Assembly: GCA_017425345.1 (NCBI GenBank)
Contig: JAFOML010000052.1
Location: 1-34,174, forward strand
Reading direction: 5' to 3'
DNA from: Eubacterium sp.
Lineage (GTDB): Bacteria > Bacillota_A > Clostridia > Peptostreptococcales > Anaerovoracaceae
DNA length: 34,174 nt
A program made the position numbers and the translations under genes. This document shows, one piece after another, positions 1 to 11,308 of this stretch (the stretch's first letter is position 1; each line of letters opens with the position of its first letter). Below the pieces are notes generated by a model. That model did no database searches. It had not been told where the DNA came from and saw nothing but the letters and a program-made list of their open reading frames with translations.

Positions 1-1722
<1,722 letters not shown>

Positions 1723-1744
1723 GAGGGGACAAATTCTACATATT

Positions 1745-2860
1745 ATGAAATCACTCGGACTATACATACACATTCCGTTCTGCGTCAGACGGTGCCATTA
1801 CTGTGGATTCTACTCCAATGCGGTGGGAGAGACCGCAGGAGCCGCGCAGGCGCAGAACGCCTACGTGGAGTGGCTGATCCGGAAAATCCGCGACGCGGGC
1901 GATAAGTACCGGAAGCAGTATCTGGTCGATACGGTGTTCCTCGGAGGGGGGACGCCTTCGATTTTGTCAGCCACCGCAATCGAAGCGATTCTCGGCGCTG
2001 CACGAGAGAGCCTGGCCGTCGCATCTGACGCGGAGATTACGATCGAATGCAATCCCGGCACGCTGGACGCGCAGAAGCTCCGCCGGTACCGCGATTGCGG
2101 CGTGAACCGTCTCTCCATCGGACTGCAGTCGTTCGATGACGGGATTCTCGAACGGCTCGGACGGATCCACCGGGCGGAGGATTTCCGCAAAAACTTCCGC
2201 ATGGCCAGAAAACTCGGATTTGATAACATCAATATCGACCTCATGTTCGGCATTCCCGGGCAGACCATGGAGCAGTGGCAGGACACCTGCGAGCAGGCAA
2301 TCGCGCTGGAACCGGAACACCTGTCTTTCTACAGCCTGCAGATTGAAGAGGACACGCTGTTCTACGACCAGTATCTGAGCGGCGAGCTGATCCCGATGGA
2401 GGACGGACTTGACCGCGAGATGTATCACTGGGCGATCCGTCGGTTCCGCGAGGCGGGTTACGAACACTATGAGATCTCGAACATGTGCAAGCCCGGCAGA
2501 GCGTGCAGACATAATCTGAAGTACTGGTCCTTTGAGGAGTACCTCGGGCTCGGCGACAGCGCAAGCTCGTTCATGGGCGGCATCCGGTTTACGGAAAAGC
2601 CGCGGGAGGAATACCACGTGAACGACTTTGACGATGACACGGCAGAGTTCGTGTTCACCGGACTTCGAAAGACGGCAGGTATCAGCAAAGCAGAGTTTGC
2701 CGAGCGGTTCGGACGGGACTTCTGGGATGTGTACGGCGGCAGGCGGAAGTATCTGACCGAATTCTTCGAGCGGGGACAGCTGATCGAAGACGGTGATATC
2801 CTGCGGCTGTCGGAAGAAGGAATCGATATTTCCAATACGATCATGTCGATCTTTGTATAA
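1745..2860 (+). CDS. hemW: Radical SAM heme chaperone HemW (coproporphyrinogen III oxidase-like)
   Basis: This is a cytoplasmic radical SAM protein of the HemN/HemW family. HemW proteins bind heme and deliver it to client enzymes rather than oxidising coproporphyrinogen. The cluster motif CVRRCHYC (Cys13, Cys17, Cys20) is followed by GFYS and lacks the extra cysteine of true HemN. The motifs GGGTPS, ECNPGT and RLSIGLQSFDD are typical of the family. The protein has 371 residues, close to the usual 370-380, and ends with the winged-helix HemN C-terminal domain (KYLTEFFERGQLIEDGDILRLSEEG). A GAGGGG ribosome binding site lies 14 bases before the ATG, which is rather far. It sits between lepA and glpK, with only 12 bases to glpK. 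True HemN is less likely because of the cluster motif. Confidence 0.93.
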   Translation: MKSLGLYIHIPFCVRRCHYCGFYSNAVGETAGAAQAQNAYVEWLIRKIRDAGDKYRKQYLVDTVFLGGGTPSILSATAIEAILGAARESLAVASDAEITIECNPGTLDAQKLRRYRDCGVNRLSIGLQSFDDGILERLGRIHRAEDFRKNFRMARKLGFDNINIDLMFGIPGQTMEQWQDTCEQAIALEPEHLSFYSLQIEEDTLFYDQYLSGELIPMEDGLDREMYHWAIRRFREAGYEHYEISNMCKPGRACRHNLKYWSFEEYLGLGDSASSFMGGIRFTEKPREEYHVNDFDDDTAEFVFTGLRKTAGISKAEFAERFGRDFWDVYGGRRKYLTEFFERGQLIEDGDILRLSEEGIDISNTIMSIFV

Positions 2861-2872
2861 CGGAGGAGAAAG

Positions 2873-4384
2873 ATGGAAAAGTTCTCAGGACAATATATCA
2901 TGGCGCTGGATCAGGGAACGACGAGTTCCCGCTGCATCATCTACGACCGTAAGGGCGGGATCGTGAGTTCCGCGCAGAAGGAGTTTACGCAGTTCTTCCC
3001 GAAGGAGGGCTGGGTCGAGCACGACGCGGAGGAGATCTGGAGCTCGCAGATGGAAGTGACAAAGATCGCTCTGACCAAAGCGGACCTCTCTTTCCGGAAC
3101 ATCGCGGCGATCGGTATCACAAATCAGAGAGAGACGACCATCGTCTGGGACCGCAAGACCGGAAAGCCGGTCTATCATGCGATCGTCTGGCAGTGCCGCA
3201 GAACCGCGGAGTACTGTGACGAGCTCGCGGAGAAAGAAGGACTGGTCGAAACCATCCGGAAGAAGACCGGTCTTCTGCTGGACCCGTATTTCAGCGCGAC
3301 CAAGATCCACTGGATCCTTGAGAACGTAGAAGGGGCGCGTGAGCGCGCCGAAGCGGGTGAGCTGTGCTTTGGCACCGTGGAGACGTGGCTGATCTGGAAG
3401 ATGACCGGCGGCCGCGTGCACGTGACCGATTACAGCAATGCATCCCGCACGATGCTTTTCAATATTCATACGCTCAAGTGGGATGAGGAGATCCTGCGTC
3501 TGCTGGATATTCCGGAAGCCATTCTGCCGGAAGCGGTTCCGTGCAGTCAGATCTACGGACAGACCGAGGCGAAGCTGTTCGGAGGTCCGATAACGATCTC
3601 GGGCGCGGCGGGAGATCAGCAGTCGGCTTTGTTCGGGCAGGCCTGCTTTGAACCCGGTGACGCCAAGAGCACCTATGGCACCGGAAACTTCCTGCTGATG
3701 AACACCGGAACGACTCCCGTGACTTCTAAGAACGGCCTTCTGACGACGATCGCCTGGGGCCTGAACGGGGAAGTGTACTACGCGCTGGAGGGCTCCGTGT
3801 TCGTCTGCGGCGCGGCGCTGCAGTGGCTCCGGGACGAGCTGGACATCCTGAATGATTCCGCGGAGTCAGAGCGCATCGCGCTTTCGGTCAAAGACTCCGC
3901 CGGCCTCTACGTCGTACCGGCCTTCACCGGCCTCGGCGCGCCGTACTGGGATCCGTATGCGCGCGGAACGATCTTCGGCATCACAAGGGGTGCGCAGCGG
4001 AGCCATCTGGTTCGTGCGACTCTGGAATCGCTGGCATACCAGTGCTATGATCTGCTGAGCGCAATGAGCCGTGACCGCGGCGATGACCTTCCGTCGCTGC
4101 GGGTAGATGGAGGCGCCAGCGCGAACAACTACCTGATGCAGTTCCAGGCGGATATTCTTGGCTGTGATGTGGTGCGGCCGTCCAGTGTGGAGACGACTTC
4201 GCACGGTGCAGCGTATCTCGCCGGACTTGCGGTCGGCTACTGGAGAGATCTTGACGATATCCGCGAGAATCTCGCGATCGACCGGGTGTTCCATCCATCC
4301 ATGGATCCCGAAAAGAGAGAGAAGCTGCTGAAAGGGTGGAGAGAGGCAGTTAAGCGGTCTCTGGACTGGGCACGGTCCATCTGA
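2873..4384 (+). CDS. glpK: Glycerol kinase
   Basis: GlpK phosphorylates glycerol to sn-glycerol 3-phosphate with ATP in the cytoplasm, committing it to glycolysis or lipid synthesis. The 503-residue protein is full length for the FGGY family. Near the N-terminus it has the phosphate-binding DQGTTSSR, then NQRETT, the substrate-site segment [28 protein letters not shown] and the C-terminal [20 protein letters not shown]. The start is well supported, with GGAGGAGA seven bases before the ATG. The activation-loop segment reads TEAKLFGG, without the histidine that Gram-positive GlpK enzymes use for phosphorylation by HPr, so PTS activation is doubtful. No facilitator or glycerol-3-phosphate dehydrogenase gene is nearby. 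Its place between hemW and hrcA is unusual. An intrinsic terminator follows at 4403. Confidence 0.97.
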   Translation: MEKFSGQYIMALDQGTTSSRCIIYDRKGGIVSSAQKEFTQFFPKEGWVEHDAEEIWSSQMEVTKIALTKADLSFRNIAAIGITNQRETTIVWDRKTGKPVYHAIVWQCRRTAEYCDELAEKEGLVETIRKKTGLLLDPYFSATKIHWILENVEGARERAEAGELCFGTVETWLIWKMTGGRVHVTDYSNASRTMLFNIHTLKWDEEILRLLDIPEAILPEAVPCSQIYGQTEAKLFGGPITISGAAGDQQSALFGQACFEPGDAKSTYGTGNFLLMNTGTTPVTSKNGLLTTIAWGLNGEVYYALEGSVFVCGAALQWLRDELDILNDSAESERIALSVKDSAGLYVVPAFTGLGAPYWDPYARGTIFGITRGAQRSHLVRATLESLAYQCYDLLSAMSRDRGDDLPSLRVDGGASANNYLMQFQADILGCDVVRPSSVETTSHGAAYLAGLAVGYWRDLDDIRENLAIDRVFHPSMDPEKREKLLKGWREAVKRSLDWARSI

Positions 4385-4402
4385 CGTACACACGCATTAT
4401 GG

Positions 4403-4438
4403 AAACGGGATCTCTCGATCATGAGGGATCCCGTTTTT
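4403..4438 (+). terminator. Intrinsic terminator after glpK
   Basis: The arms AAACGGGATC (4403-4412) and GATCCCGTTT (4427-4436) form a perfect 10-bp stem with a 14-base loop, followed directly by a T-run. It closes the lepA-hemW-glpK unit and separates it from the heat-shock operon. Confidence 0.88.
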
Positions 4439-4459
4439 CGTCACGAAAAAAACATATAG

Positions 4460-4490
4460 TTTCTGCAAATATCTGATGACATTGCAGAAA
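4460..4490. repeat. Inverted repeat overlapping the -35 of the hrcA promoter
   Basis: TTTCTGCAA (4460-4468) and TTGCAGAAA (4482-4490) are perfect 9-bp inverted arms separated by 13 bases. The right arm contains the probable -35 hexamer TTGCAG. No T-run follows, so it does not look like a terminator. Its size and position suit a second operator, but no regulator is identified. Confidence 0.5.
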
Positions 4491-4509
4491 CGGAGTAGTA
4501 CATTATTAA
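4482..4509 (+). promoter_or_regulatory. Probable sigma-A promoter of hrcA-grpE-dnaK-dnaJ
   Basis: The -35 TTGCAG (4482-4487) and -10 TATTAA (4504-4509) are 16 bases apart, and the CIRCE operator begins seven bases after the -10. This geometry lets HrcA block transcription at the start site. The hexamers are imperfect, so the exact start is inferred. Confidence 0.6.
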
Positions 4510-4515
4510 TAGAGT

Positions 4516-4542
4516 TTAGCACTCGGATAGATAGAGTGCTAA
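4516..4542. promoter_or_regulatory. CIRCE operator (HrcA binding site)
   Basis: TTAGCACTC, nine spacer bases and GAGTGCTAA match the CIRCE consensus exactly. It lies 15 bases before the hrcA start codon, next to the Shine-Dalgarno region. It indicates autorepression of the hrcA operon that is relieved by heat or protein-folding stress, when HrcA loses its GroE-dependent activity. No second CIRCE was seen in the window. Confidence 0.97.
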
Positions 4543-4557
4543 CAAGGAGATGAGGGC

Positions 4558-5595
4558 ATGGAATTAACAGAAAGAAAACTGAAGATTTTGCAGGCCATCA
4601 TAGAAGACTACGTGAGATCGGCCGAACCCGTCGGGTCACGGACGCTCTCCAGGAGACTGGACATGAACGTCAGTCCCGCGACGATCCGCAACGAGATGAG
4701 CGATCTCGAGGAGATGGGCTATCTGACGCATCCGCATACATCCGCTGGCCGCGTGCCGTCGGATAAGGCGTACCGCCTCTACGTGAACAGCCTGATGCAG
4801 CCGCATGAGGTTTCCGACGAGGCCAAGCAGATCATCAATGAGACGCTTCGCGCAGATATCGATGAGTTTGACCGTACGATGCAGAGAGCGGCAGAGCTTC
4901 TGTCGGAGATCACCAATCTGGCTTCGTTCGCAGTCACCCCGACTAAGAATGAGGATAAGGTCCGGTTCGTCAATCTGCTGCCGGTCGATGATCACACCGT
5001 CGTGCTGATGATTGTCGCAGAGAGCGGGAAGGTCTCCAATACCACGCTGAAGCTTCGTGTGCCGTACACGGCGGAGATGCTAAACATCCTGGCCAAGAAC
5101 ATCACGTACAACTATAAAGGACGTACGATCTCCGATGTTCTGACCGATGACATCATTCACGATTTCAACAGTGATCTGGCGGCGATGAATATGCTGGCAG
5201 GCAGCATCATGCCGAACTTTATGCGTACGCTGTCGGATATGCTGAACGTGCATCTGTATCTGGACGGACTCAGCAATATCTTCGATATTCCGGAGTACAC
5301 CGATCTGAACCGGGCGAGGAGCTTCATTTCGCTGTTTGACCGGCGTGAGCGCTTCGTCAAGACCCTGATGGACCGGGACGATGGCATGATCGTGACGATC
5401 GGCGCGGAGAACGCGGATGCGGATCTGAATGACTGTTCCCTGATCACGGCGACCTACCACGTGGATGGTCAGATGGTCGGAAAGATCGGCGTCATAGGAC
5501 CGACCAGAATGAAGTACGGCGAGGTCACATCGATTATACGGTATCTGACGGATAACCTGAATAATACATTTCAACTAAAGGGCGGTGAGGACTGA
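4558..5595 (+). CDS. hrcA: Heat-inducible transcription repressor HrcA
   Basis: HrcA dimers bind CIRCE and repress the dnaK operon (and groESL elsewhere); GroEL is needed to keep it active. The 345-residue protein begins with a winged-helix DNA-binding domain (residues about 1-75) containing the signature SPATIRNEMSDLEEMGYL and THPHTSAGRVPSDKAYRLYV. The inserted dimerisation and GAF-like domains follow, ending in the motif GVIGPTRMKYGEVTSIIRYL. The ATG follows AAGGAGATGAGGG. It is the first gene after the CIRCE element and leads into grpE with no gap, in the canonical order. Confidence 0.97.
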   Translation: MELTERKLKILQAIIEDYVRSAEPVGSRTLSRRLDMNVSPATIRNEMSDLEEMGYLTHPHTSAGRVPSDKAYRLYVNSLMQPHEVSDEAKQIINETLRADIDEFDRTMQRAAELLSEITNLASFAVTPTKNEDKVRFVNLLPVDDHTVVLMIVAESGKVSNTTLKLRVPYTAEMLNILAKNITYNYKGRTISDVLTDDIIHDFNSDLAAMNMLAGSIMPNFMRTLSDMLNVHLYLDGLSNIFDIPEYTDLNRARSFISLFDRRERFVKTLMDRDDGMIVTIGAENADADLNDCSLITATYHVDGQMVGKIGVIGPTRMKYGEVTSIIRYLTDNLNNTFQLKGGED

Positions 5596-5599
5596 GAGA

Positions 5600-6184
5600 A
5601 TGAGTATGGAAACCACGAATAATACGGAGAAGGAACGTATGGAAGAGATGGAACCGGCGGAAGAGACGGAAGCTGCGGCGGCAGACTCTGAGCCTGAGGA
5701 AGATATCAATGCTTCCGCAGAGCCGGAACCGGAAGAGGAGCCTTGCGAGGAAGAGAAGCAGCCGGATCCTGAAGAGGAGGCGATGACCGTCAAATATATG
5801 AGACTGATGGCTGACTTCCAGAACTTCAAGCGCAGGACCGAAAAAGAGAAAGGTGATATCTACGCATTCGCCAATGAGAAGCTGGTAACAGATCTCCTGG
5901 TGGTGCTGGACAATTTTGAACGGGCGCTCGAGCACGAGAGCGATGACAGCGGATTTGCCGAAGGCATGCAGCTGATCTTCAAGCAGCTCATGGACGTGCT
6001 GACCAAGGCAGGGCTTTCTGAGATCCCGGCGCTTGGCGAGACGTTCGATCCGAATTATCATAATGCAGTCATGGCAGAGGACACGGACGAGTACGAGAGC
6101 GGAAAGGTGTCAGGCGTCATGCAGAAGGGGTATATGTTAAATAACAAGGTGATCAGACCGTCGATGGTCAAGGTTGCCAATTAG
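5600..6184 (+). CDS. grpE: Nucleotide exchange factor GrpE
   Basis: GrpE releases ADP from DnaK and so resets the chaperone cycle. The first 60 or so residues are a very acidic, low-complexity tail rich in Glu, Pro and Ala. After that come the long coiled-coil helix ([19 protein letters not shown]), the four-helix dimer segment and the beta-domain that contacts DnaK ([12 protein letters not shown] through [18 protein letters not shown]). The frame is also open from a GTG at 5585 inside the end of hrcA. ATG 5600 is preferred because GGTGAGG lies nine bases before it, whereas the GTG has poorly spaced signals; ATG 5606 is a further option. Expected length is 194 residues, normal for the family. 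Confidence 0.95.
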   Translation: MSMETTNNTEKERMEEMEPAEETEAAAADSEPEEDINASAEPEPEEEPCEEEKQPDPEEEAMTVKYMRLMADFQNFKRRTEKEKGDIYAFANEKLVTDLLVVLDNFERALEHESDDSGFAEGMQLIFKQLMDVLTKAGLSEIPALGETFDPNYHNAVMAEDTDEYESGKVSGVMQKGYMLNNKVIRPSMVKVAN

Positions 6185-6203
6185 TATAAGGGAGGAAACG
6201 ATA

Positions 6204-8075
6204 ATGGCTAAAGTAATCGGAATAGATTTAGGAACAACGAACAGCTGCGTAGCAGTTCTGGAAGGTGGAGAACCCACTGTTATCACGAACGCAGAAGGTA
6301 ACCGTACGACTCCGTCTGTCGTAGGTTTTGCCAAGAACGGCGAGAGACTCGTCGGTGAGACCGCTAAGAGACAGGCTGTCACCAACCCGGAGAGAACCAT
6401 CTCCTCGATCAAGAGACACATGGGTGAGGACTACAGCGTAGAGATCGATGGTAAGAGATACACACCGCAGGATATCTCCGCGATGATCCTGGCTAAGCTG
6501 AAGGCTGACGCAGAGAGCTATCTGGGTGAGAAGGTAACGGAAGCAGTCATCACCGTACCGGCTTACTTCTCGGATTCGCAGAAGCAGGCAACCAAGGATG
6601 CCGGAAAGATCGCCGGACTGGATGTCAAGAGAATCATCAACGAGCCGACGGCAGCTTCTCTGTCCTATGGACTGGATAAGGAAGAGGGATCCCATAAGAT
6701 CCTGGTATACGACCTGGGCGGCGGCACATTCGATGTCTCCATCCTCGAGCTGGGCGACGGCGTATTCGAAGTACTGGCTACCAACGGCGATACACGTCTG
6801 GGCGGCGACGACTTTGATAATGCTCTGATGAACTTCATGGCAGACAGCTTTGCTAAGGAAAACGGCGTTGACCTGCGCAGTGACCGCATGGCGATGCAGA
6901 GACTGAAGGAAGCTGCGGAGAAGGCTAAGAAGGAGCTCTCCAGCGCACAGACCACGAACGTCAACCTGCCGTTCATCACCGTGACCGATGCTGGCCCGCT
7001 GCACCTGAACATGGATATCACCAGAGCCAAGTTCGATCAGCTGACCGCAGATCTGGTCAACCGCACCATCGAGCCGATGCGCAAGGCTATGGCGGATGCA
7101 GGCGTTACCAACAGCGATCTGTCCAAGGTCATCCTGGTCGGTGGATCCACCAGAATCCCGGCTGTTCAGGATGCTGTTAAGAGAATCACCGGTAAGGAAC
7201 CGTTCAAGGGAATCAACCCGGATGAGTGCGTAGCAGTAGGCGCTGCGATCCAGGCAGGCGTTCTGACCGGAGAGGTCAACGATGTACTGCTGCTGGACGT
7301 TACACCGCTGTCTCTGTCCATCGAGACACTGGGCGGCGTTGCTACCAAGCTGATTGAGCGCAACACCACGATCCCGACCAAGAAGAGCCAGATCTTCTCA
7401 ACCGCTGCAGATAACCAGACTGCAGTAGACATCCACGTCATGCAGGGTGAGCGCCAGATGGCTGCTGACAATATCACACTGGGACGCTTCCAGCTGACCG
7501 GTATCGCACCGGCTCCGCGTGGAATCCCTCAGATCGAGGTAACCTTCGACATCGACGCGAACGGCATCGTAAACGTCAGCGCGAAGGATCTGGGAACCGG
7601 CAAGCAGCAGAACATCACCATCACTTCCTCCACGAACCTGTCGGATGAGGAGATCAACCAGAAGGTCAAGGAAGCGGAGCAGTATGCTGCTGAGGATAAG
7701 AAGAAGAAGGAAGCCATCGAGGACAGAAATAAGGCGGAGACGCTGGTCTATGAGACCGAGAAGGCTCTGAAGGAGCTGGAAGGAAAGATCTCGGAGAGCG
7801 AGAAGCAGGATGTGGAATCCGCTAAGAACGACCTCCAGAGAGCTCTGGAAGCCAACAATCCGGACGATATCAAGGCCAAGATGGAAGTCCTGACCGAGAA
7901 GTTCCACGCTGTTTCCACCAAGCTGTATCAGCAGGCTCAGCAGGCACAGGGCGGAGCAGGCCCTGACATGAGCGGCATGGGCGGCATGGGTGGAATGGGC
8001 GGAAACGCCGGTCCTTCCGGAAACGATGACAACGTAGTCGACGCGGACTACACCGTCGTAGACGATGATAAATAA
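6204..8075 (+). CDS. dnaK: Molecular chaperone DnaK (Hsp70)
   Basis: DnaK binds exposed hydrophobic peptides in an ATP-controlled cycle driven by DnaJ and GrpE. The actin-like ATPase domain (about residues 1-360) carries [12 protein letters not shown], the phosphate-2 motif [12 protein letters not shown] and the adenosine motif [14 protein letters not shown]. The linker [19 protein letters not shown] precedes the substrate-binding domain. The protein ends in a Gly/Met-rich tail and the acidic [11 protein letters not shown]. At 623 residues it has the shorter nucleotide-binding domain typical of Gram-positive DnaK. The start MAKVIG at 6204 has GGGAGGAAACG before it; an upstream in-frame TTG at 6174, inside the end of grpE, has no such site. 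Confidence 0.98.
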   Translation: MAKVIGIDLGTTNSCVAVLEGGEPTVITNAEGNRTTPSVVGFAKNGERLVGETAKRQAVTNPERTISSIKRHMGEDYSVEIDGKRYTPQDISAMILAKLKADAESYLGEKVTEAVITVPAYFSDSQKQATKDAGKIAGLDVKRIINEPTAASLSYGLDKEEGSHKILVYDLGGGTFDVSILELGDGVFEVLATNGDTRLGGDDFDNALMNFMADSFAKENGVDLRSDRMAMQRLKEAAEKAKKELSSAQTTNVNLPFITVTDAGPLHLNMDITRAKFDQLTADLVNRTIEPMRKAMADAGVTNSDLSKVILVGGSTRIPAVQDAVKRITGKEPFKGINPDECVAVGAAIQAGVLTGEVNDVLLLDVTPLSLSIETLGGVATKLIERNTTIPTKKSQIFSTAADNQTAVDIHVMQGERQMAADNITLGRFQLTGIAPAPRGIPQIEVTFDIDANGIVNVSAKDLGTGKQQNITITSSTNLSDEEINQKVKEAEQYAAEDKKKKEAIEDRNKAETLVYETEKALKELEGKISESEKQDVESAKNDLQRALEANNPDDIKAKMEVLTEKFHAVSTKLYQQAQQAQGGAGPDMSGMGGMGGMGGNAGPSGNDDNVVDADYTVVDDDK

Positions 8076-8112
8076 AGAGAACCTGTAGTACGTAAATAAG
8101 GAATGAACGAGT

Positions 8113-8145
8113 GGTAGGGATCCGGGCCAGCCCCGGGTTCCTACC
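8113..8145 (+). other. Stem-loop between dnaK and dnaJ
   Basis: GGTAGG (8113-8118) through GGG (8124-8126) pairs with CCC (8132-8134) through CCTACC (8140-8145). The result is a 14-bp stem with two G-U pairs and a five-base loop. No T-run follows, so it is not a classic terminator. It may protect or process the dnaK mRNA end, or reduce transcription into dnaJ. Confidence 0.6.
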
Positions 8146-8175
8146 TAAGTTACTGTAATAGAGAAGGGGTTTGCA

Positions 8176-9324
8176 ATGGCAGAAAAACGAGATTATTATG
8201 AGGTGCTGGGCTTACAGAAGGGCGCCACGGAAGAGGAAATCAAAAAGGCGTTCCGGAAGATGGCTCTGAAATACCACCCGGACCGCAATCCCGGAGATAA
8301 GACTGCCGAGGAGAAGTTCAAGGAAGTAAACGAGGCATACAGCATCCTGTCAGACCCGGATAAGAAGAATAAGTATGACCGCTTTGGTTTCGCAGGCGTA
8401 GACCCGAACGCAGGGTTTGGCGGCGCCGGAGCAGGCGGCTTCGGCGGCGGCTTTGGCGGTTTTGATGATATCTTCAGCGCTTTTGGTGATATGTTCGGCG
8501 GCGGCTTTGGCGGCAGCGCGGCCAGCAGAACCGCTCCGATGAAGGGCCGTGATCTGCAGAAGACCGTAACAATCAGCTTCAATGAAGCGGCATTCGGCAC
8601 CAAGAAGACGATCAAGGTCACTAAGTATGTCAAGTGCCCGGATTGTAACGGTGAAGGAACCGCACCCGGAACTTCCAGAAGAACCTGCAGCAAGTGCGGT
8701 GGCAGCGGCCAGGTCCATACGGTGCAGAGCACACCGTTCGGACGGTTCCAGAGCTCCGGTCCGTGTCCGGACTGCGGCGGAAAGGGAAGCGTCATCGATA
8801 CACCGTGCCCCAAGTGCAAGGGCGCAGGAAAGATCCGGAAGACCATCGATATCAAGGTGGACATCCCGGCTGGCGTCGACAACGACAGTGTGATTCCAAT
8901 CCGTGGCCAGGGTGATCCGGGTGAGAACGGCGGACCGAATGGTGACTTCTATGTCGTCATCGCGGTGGAACCGCATGAGTTCTTCCGGAGAGACCGGGAC
9001 AACCTGTACATCGATATTCCGATCAGCTTTGACCAGGCGGCGCTCGGCGCGGACATCACGGTACCGACGCTGGATGGAAAGGTCTCGTATAAGGTGCCGG
9101 CAGGCACGCAGCCGGGAACCGTATTCCGTCTGAAAGGAAAGGGTATGCGGAATGTCAGGAACGGCCGTATGGGCGACCTTTATGTAAAGGTGAACCTGGA
9201 AGTTCCGACCAAGCTGAACAGTGAGCAGAAGAAGCTCGTCCGGGAAATGGGCGAGAAGCTGAGTGGAAACTGCTATCAGAAAAAGTCCGGCTTTGCACAG
9301 AAGATGAAGGATTTTTTCAGTTGA
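8176..9324 (+). CDS. dnaJ: Chaperone protein DnaJ (Hsp40)
   Basis: DnaJ delivers unfolded clients to DnaK and stimulates its ATPase. The domain order is complete for a type I J-protein: a J domain with HPD at residues 34-36; a Gly/Phe-rich linker (about 75-115); the zinc-binding domain with four CxxCxGxG-type repeats ([32 protein letters not shown]); and the C-terminal peptide-binding beta domains ([44 protein letters not shown]). The length is 382 residues. AGAAGGGG lies upstream of the ATG. It is the last gene of the heat-shock operon. The prmA gene often found next is absent, and potA follows. Confidence 0.97.
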   Translation: MAEKRDYYEVLGLQKGATEEEIKKAFRKMALKYHPDRNPGDKTAEEKFKEVNEAYSILSDPDKKNKYDRFGFAGVDPNAGFGGAGAGGFGGGFGGFDDIFSAFGDMFGGGFGGSAASRTAPMKGRDLQKTVTISFNEAAFGTKKTIKVTKYVKCPDCNGEGTAPGTSRRTCSKCGGSGQVHTVQSTPFGRFQSSGPCPDCGGKGSVIDTPCPKCKGAGKIRKTIDIKVDIPAGVDNDSVIPIRGQGDPGENGGPNGDFYVVIAVEPHEFFRRDRDNLYIDIPISFDQAALGADITVPTLDGKVSYKVPAGTQPGTVFRLKGKGMRNVRNGRMGDLYVKVNLEVPTKLNSEQKKLVREMGEKLSGNCYQKKSGFAQKMKDFFS

Positions 9325-9335
9325 TGACACTCTGA

Positions 9336-9411
9336 CCAAAAACCGCTGTTGACAAGGATGACTTTAAGGCATAAGATTATGTTAAGCTATCCAAGTATGC
9401 GGTTTTTTTGG
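9336..9411. repeat. Inverted repeat between dnaJ and potA enclosing a promoter
   Basis: CCAAAAACCGC (9336-9346) is complementary to GCGG plus a T-run plus GG (9399-9411), with two extra T bases. The 52-base interval contains a TTGACA/TAAGAT promoter. A dnaJ read-through transcript would carry both arms and could terminate at the T-run, while RNA started from the enclosed promoter would lack the left arm. Confidence 0.5.
9349..9377 (+). promoter_or_regulatory. Probable sigma-A promoter of potABCD
   Basis: A perfect -35 TTGACA (9349-9354) is followed after 17 bases by TAAGAT (9372-9377). Transcription would start near 9384, about 46 bases before the potA ATG. It makes the polyamine operon independent of the heat-shock promoter. 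Confidence 0.7.
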
Positions 9412-9429
9412 TATGGAGACATGGAATAG

Positions 9430-10503
9430 ATGAAAAAAGCCTTAATTGAACTCAGAAACATCACCAAAGCATTTGAGGACAATGTAGTCCTCGATGACTT
9501 CAGCCTTTCTGTGGATGAAAATGAATTTATCACCCTGCTGGGACCGTCCGGTTGCGGCAAGACGACGACACTCAGAATTGTCGGCGGATTTGAGACACCG
9601 GACAGCGGCAGGGTGTTTTTTGAGGGAAACGATATCACGGATGTACCGCCGAACAAGCGGCACATCAATACCGTTTTCCAGAAATACGCGCTCTTCCCGA
9701 ACATGAACGTGGGCGAGAATATCGCGTTCGGACTCAGGGTCCGCGGCAAAAGCGAGTCGTATATTCGCGATAAGATCAAGTATGCGCTGAAGCTGGTCAA
9801 TCTGGAGGGATTCCAGAACCGCAGGATTGAATCCCTGTCCGGCGGGCAGCAGCAGCGTATCGCGATGGCACGCGCAATTGTAAATGAACCCAAGGTCCTG
9901 CTGCTTGACGAGCCTCTGGGTGCGCTGGATTTGAAGCTCAGACAGGACATGCAGTACGAGCTGATCCGGCTCAAGAATGAGCTCGGCATCACCTTTATTT
10001 ACGTTACCCATGATCAGGAAGAAGCCCTGACCATGAGCGATACCGTCGTCGTCATGAACGGCGGCTACATCCAGCAGATGGGAACCCCGGAGGAGATCTA
10101 TAACGAGCCGCAGAACGCGTTCGTCGCGGACTTTATCGGGGACAGCAATATCGTGGATGCGGTGATGGTAGAAGATTATCTGGTTCGCATCTGCGACACC
10201 ATGTTCCCCTGCATTGACGATGGATTCGGCCGGAATAAGCCGGTGGACGTCGTGATCCGCCCGGAGGACATCATCATCAAGAAGCCGGGTGAGGGGAAAC
10301 TCGAGGGTGTCGTCACACATAACGTATTTATCGGCGTTTACTACGAGATGGAGATCATGGCAGGCGGCTACGAGTGGCTGGCGCAGAATACGACCAGCTA
10401 TCCGGTCGGAACCAAGGTCAGCCTGGATGTGATCCCGGAGAACATACAGATCATGCACAAGCCGAAGAGCAAGGAAGAGGAGGCCATCGAAACGGATGTC
10501 TAG
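9430..10503 (+). CDS. potA: Spermidine/putrescine ABC transporter ATP-binding protein PotA
   Basis: PotA is the cytoplasmic ATPase that powers polyamine uptake with PotB, PotC and PotD. The 357-residue protein has Walker [10 protein letters not shown], a Q-loop in [10 protein letters not shown], the ABC signature [15 protein letters not shown], Walker [13 protein letters not shown] and the switch histidine in [11 protein letters not shown]-terminal TOBE-type regulatory domain follows (VVIRPEDI through VIPENIQIM). Only a weak ribosome binding site (GGAG, spaced about 12 bases) precedes the ATG. The last codons overlap the potB start by eight bases, which points to translational coupling. The substrate assignment rests on the four-gene context and PotD, so another polyamine-like substrate remains possible. 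Confidence 0.92.
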   Translation: MKKALIELRNITKAFEDNVVLDDFSLSVDENEFITLLGPSGCGKTTTLRIVGGFETPDSGRVFFEGNDITDVPPNKRHINTVFQKYALFPNMNVGENIAFGLRVRGKSESYIRDKIKYALKLVNLEGFQNRRIESLSGGQQQRIAMARAIVNEPKVLLLDEPLGALDLKLRQDMQYELIRLKNELGITFIYVTHDQEEALTMSDTVVVMNGGYIQQMGTPEEIYNEPQNAFVADFIGDSNIVDAVMVEDYLVRICDTMFPCIDDGFGRNKPVDVVIRPEDIIIKKPGEGKLEGVVTHNVFIGVYYEMEIMAGGYEWLAQNTTSYPVGTKVSLDVIPENIQIMHKPKSKEEEAIETDV

Positions 10504-11308
10504 ACGAGAGTACGCATATCCGTATCTGTTCTGGGTGGCTGTCGGAACGATCATTCCGCTTGCCCTGATCATGTACTACGGATTTACGGACCGTACCGGT
10601 GCGTTTACTACCAAAAATATTACGGCGATCTTTGAGCCGGTACACGCGCAGGCGCTGGGGCTTTCTCTGGGGCTCGCGTTCATCAGTACCGTCATCTGTC
10701 TGCTGCTTGCTTTTCCTCTGGCGTTGATCCTGAAACAGAGTAGCTTCGGACGGAAGGGCTTCATCATCTTCATCTTCATCCTGCCGATGTGGATGAACTT
10801 CCTGCTGCGCACGATGGCATGGCAGGTGATCTTAGAGCGCGGCGGCATCTTCAACCATATGATGGATGCGATGCATCTGCCGATGTTGAACATTATCAAC
10901 ACGCCGGCGGCGATCGTGTTAGGCATGGTCTACGACTTTCTGCCGTTCATGGTCCTGCCGATCTATAACGCACTGATGAAGATCGATGACAGCCTGGTCG
11001 AGGCCGCCTACGATCTTGGCGCCAGCTGGAGCAGGGTCCTGTTCAAGTTGCTGATCCCGCTCAGTGTGCCGGGAATCGCCAGCGGGATCACGATGGTGTT
11101 CGTGCCTTCGCTGACGACCTTCGTCATTTCGAACATCCTGGGCGGAGGAAAGATCTACCTGATCGGTAATATCATCGAGCAGGAGTTTACGACAAGCGCC
11201 AACTGGAACCTCGGTTCCGGCCTCTCTCTGGTCATGATGATCTTCATCCTGATCAGCATGGCGGCTCTTGGAAAGCTGGATAAGAGCGGGGAGGGGACAT
11301 ACATATGA
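10496..11308 (+). CDS. potB: Spermidine/putrescine ABC transporter permease PotB
   Basis: This is the first of two inner-membrane permease subunits of the polyamine importer. The 270 residues contain about six hydrophobic segments, beginning with [19 protein letters not shown]. The cytoplasmic EAA loop that docks on PotA reads [26 protein letters not shown]. The ATG lies inside the potA end, with GAAGAGGAGG upstream serving as its ribosome binding site. The stop codon overlaps the potC start (ATGA), so the operon is tightly coupled. Confidence 0.92.
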   Translation: MSRREYAYPYLFWVAVGTIIPLALIMYYGFTDRTGAFTTKNITAIFEPVHAQALGLSLGLAFISTVICLLLAFPLALILKQSSFGRKGFIIFIFILPMWMNFLLRTMAWQVILERGGIFNHMMDAMHLPMLNIINTPAAIVLGMVYDFLPFMVLPIYNALMKIDDSLVEAAYDLGASWSRVLFKLLIPLSVPGIASGITMVFVPSLTTFVISNILGGGKIYLIGNIIEQEFTTSANWNLGSGLSLVMMIFILISMAALGKLDKSGEGTYI

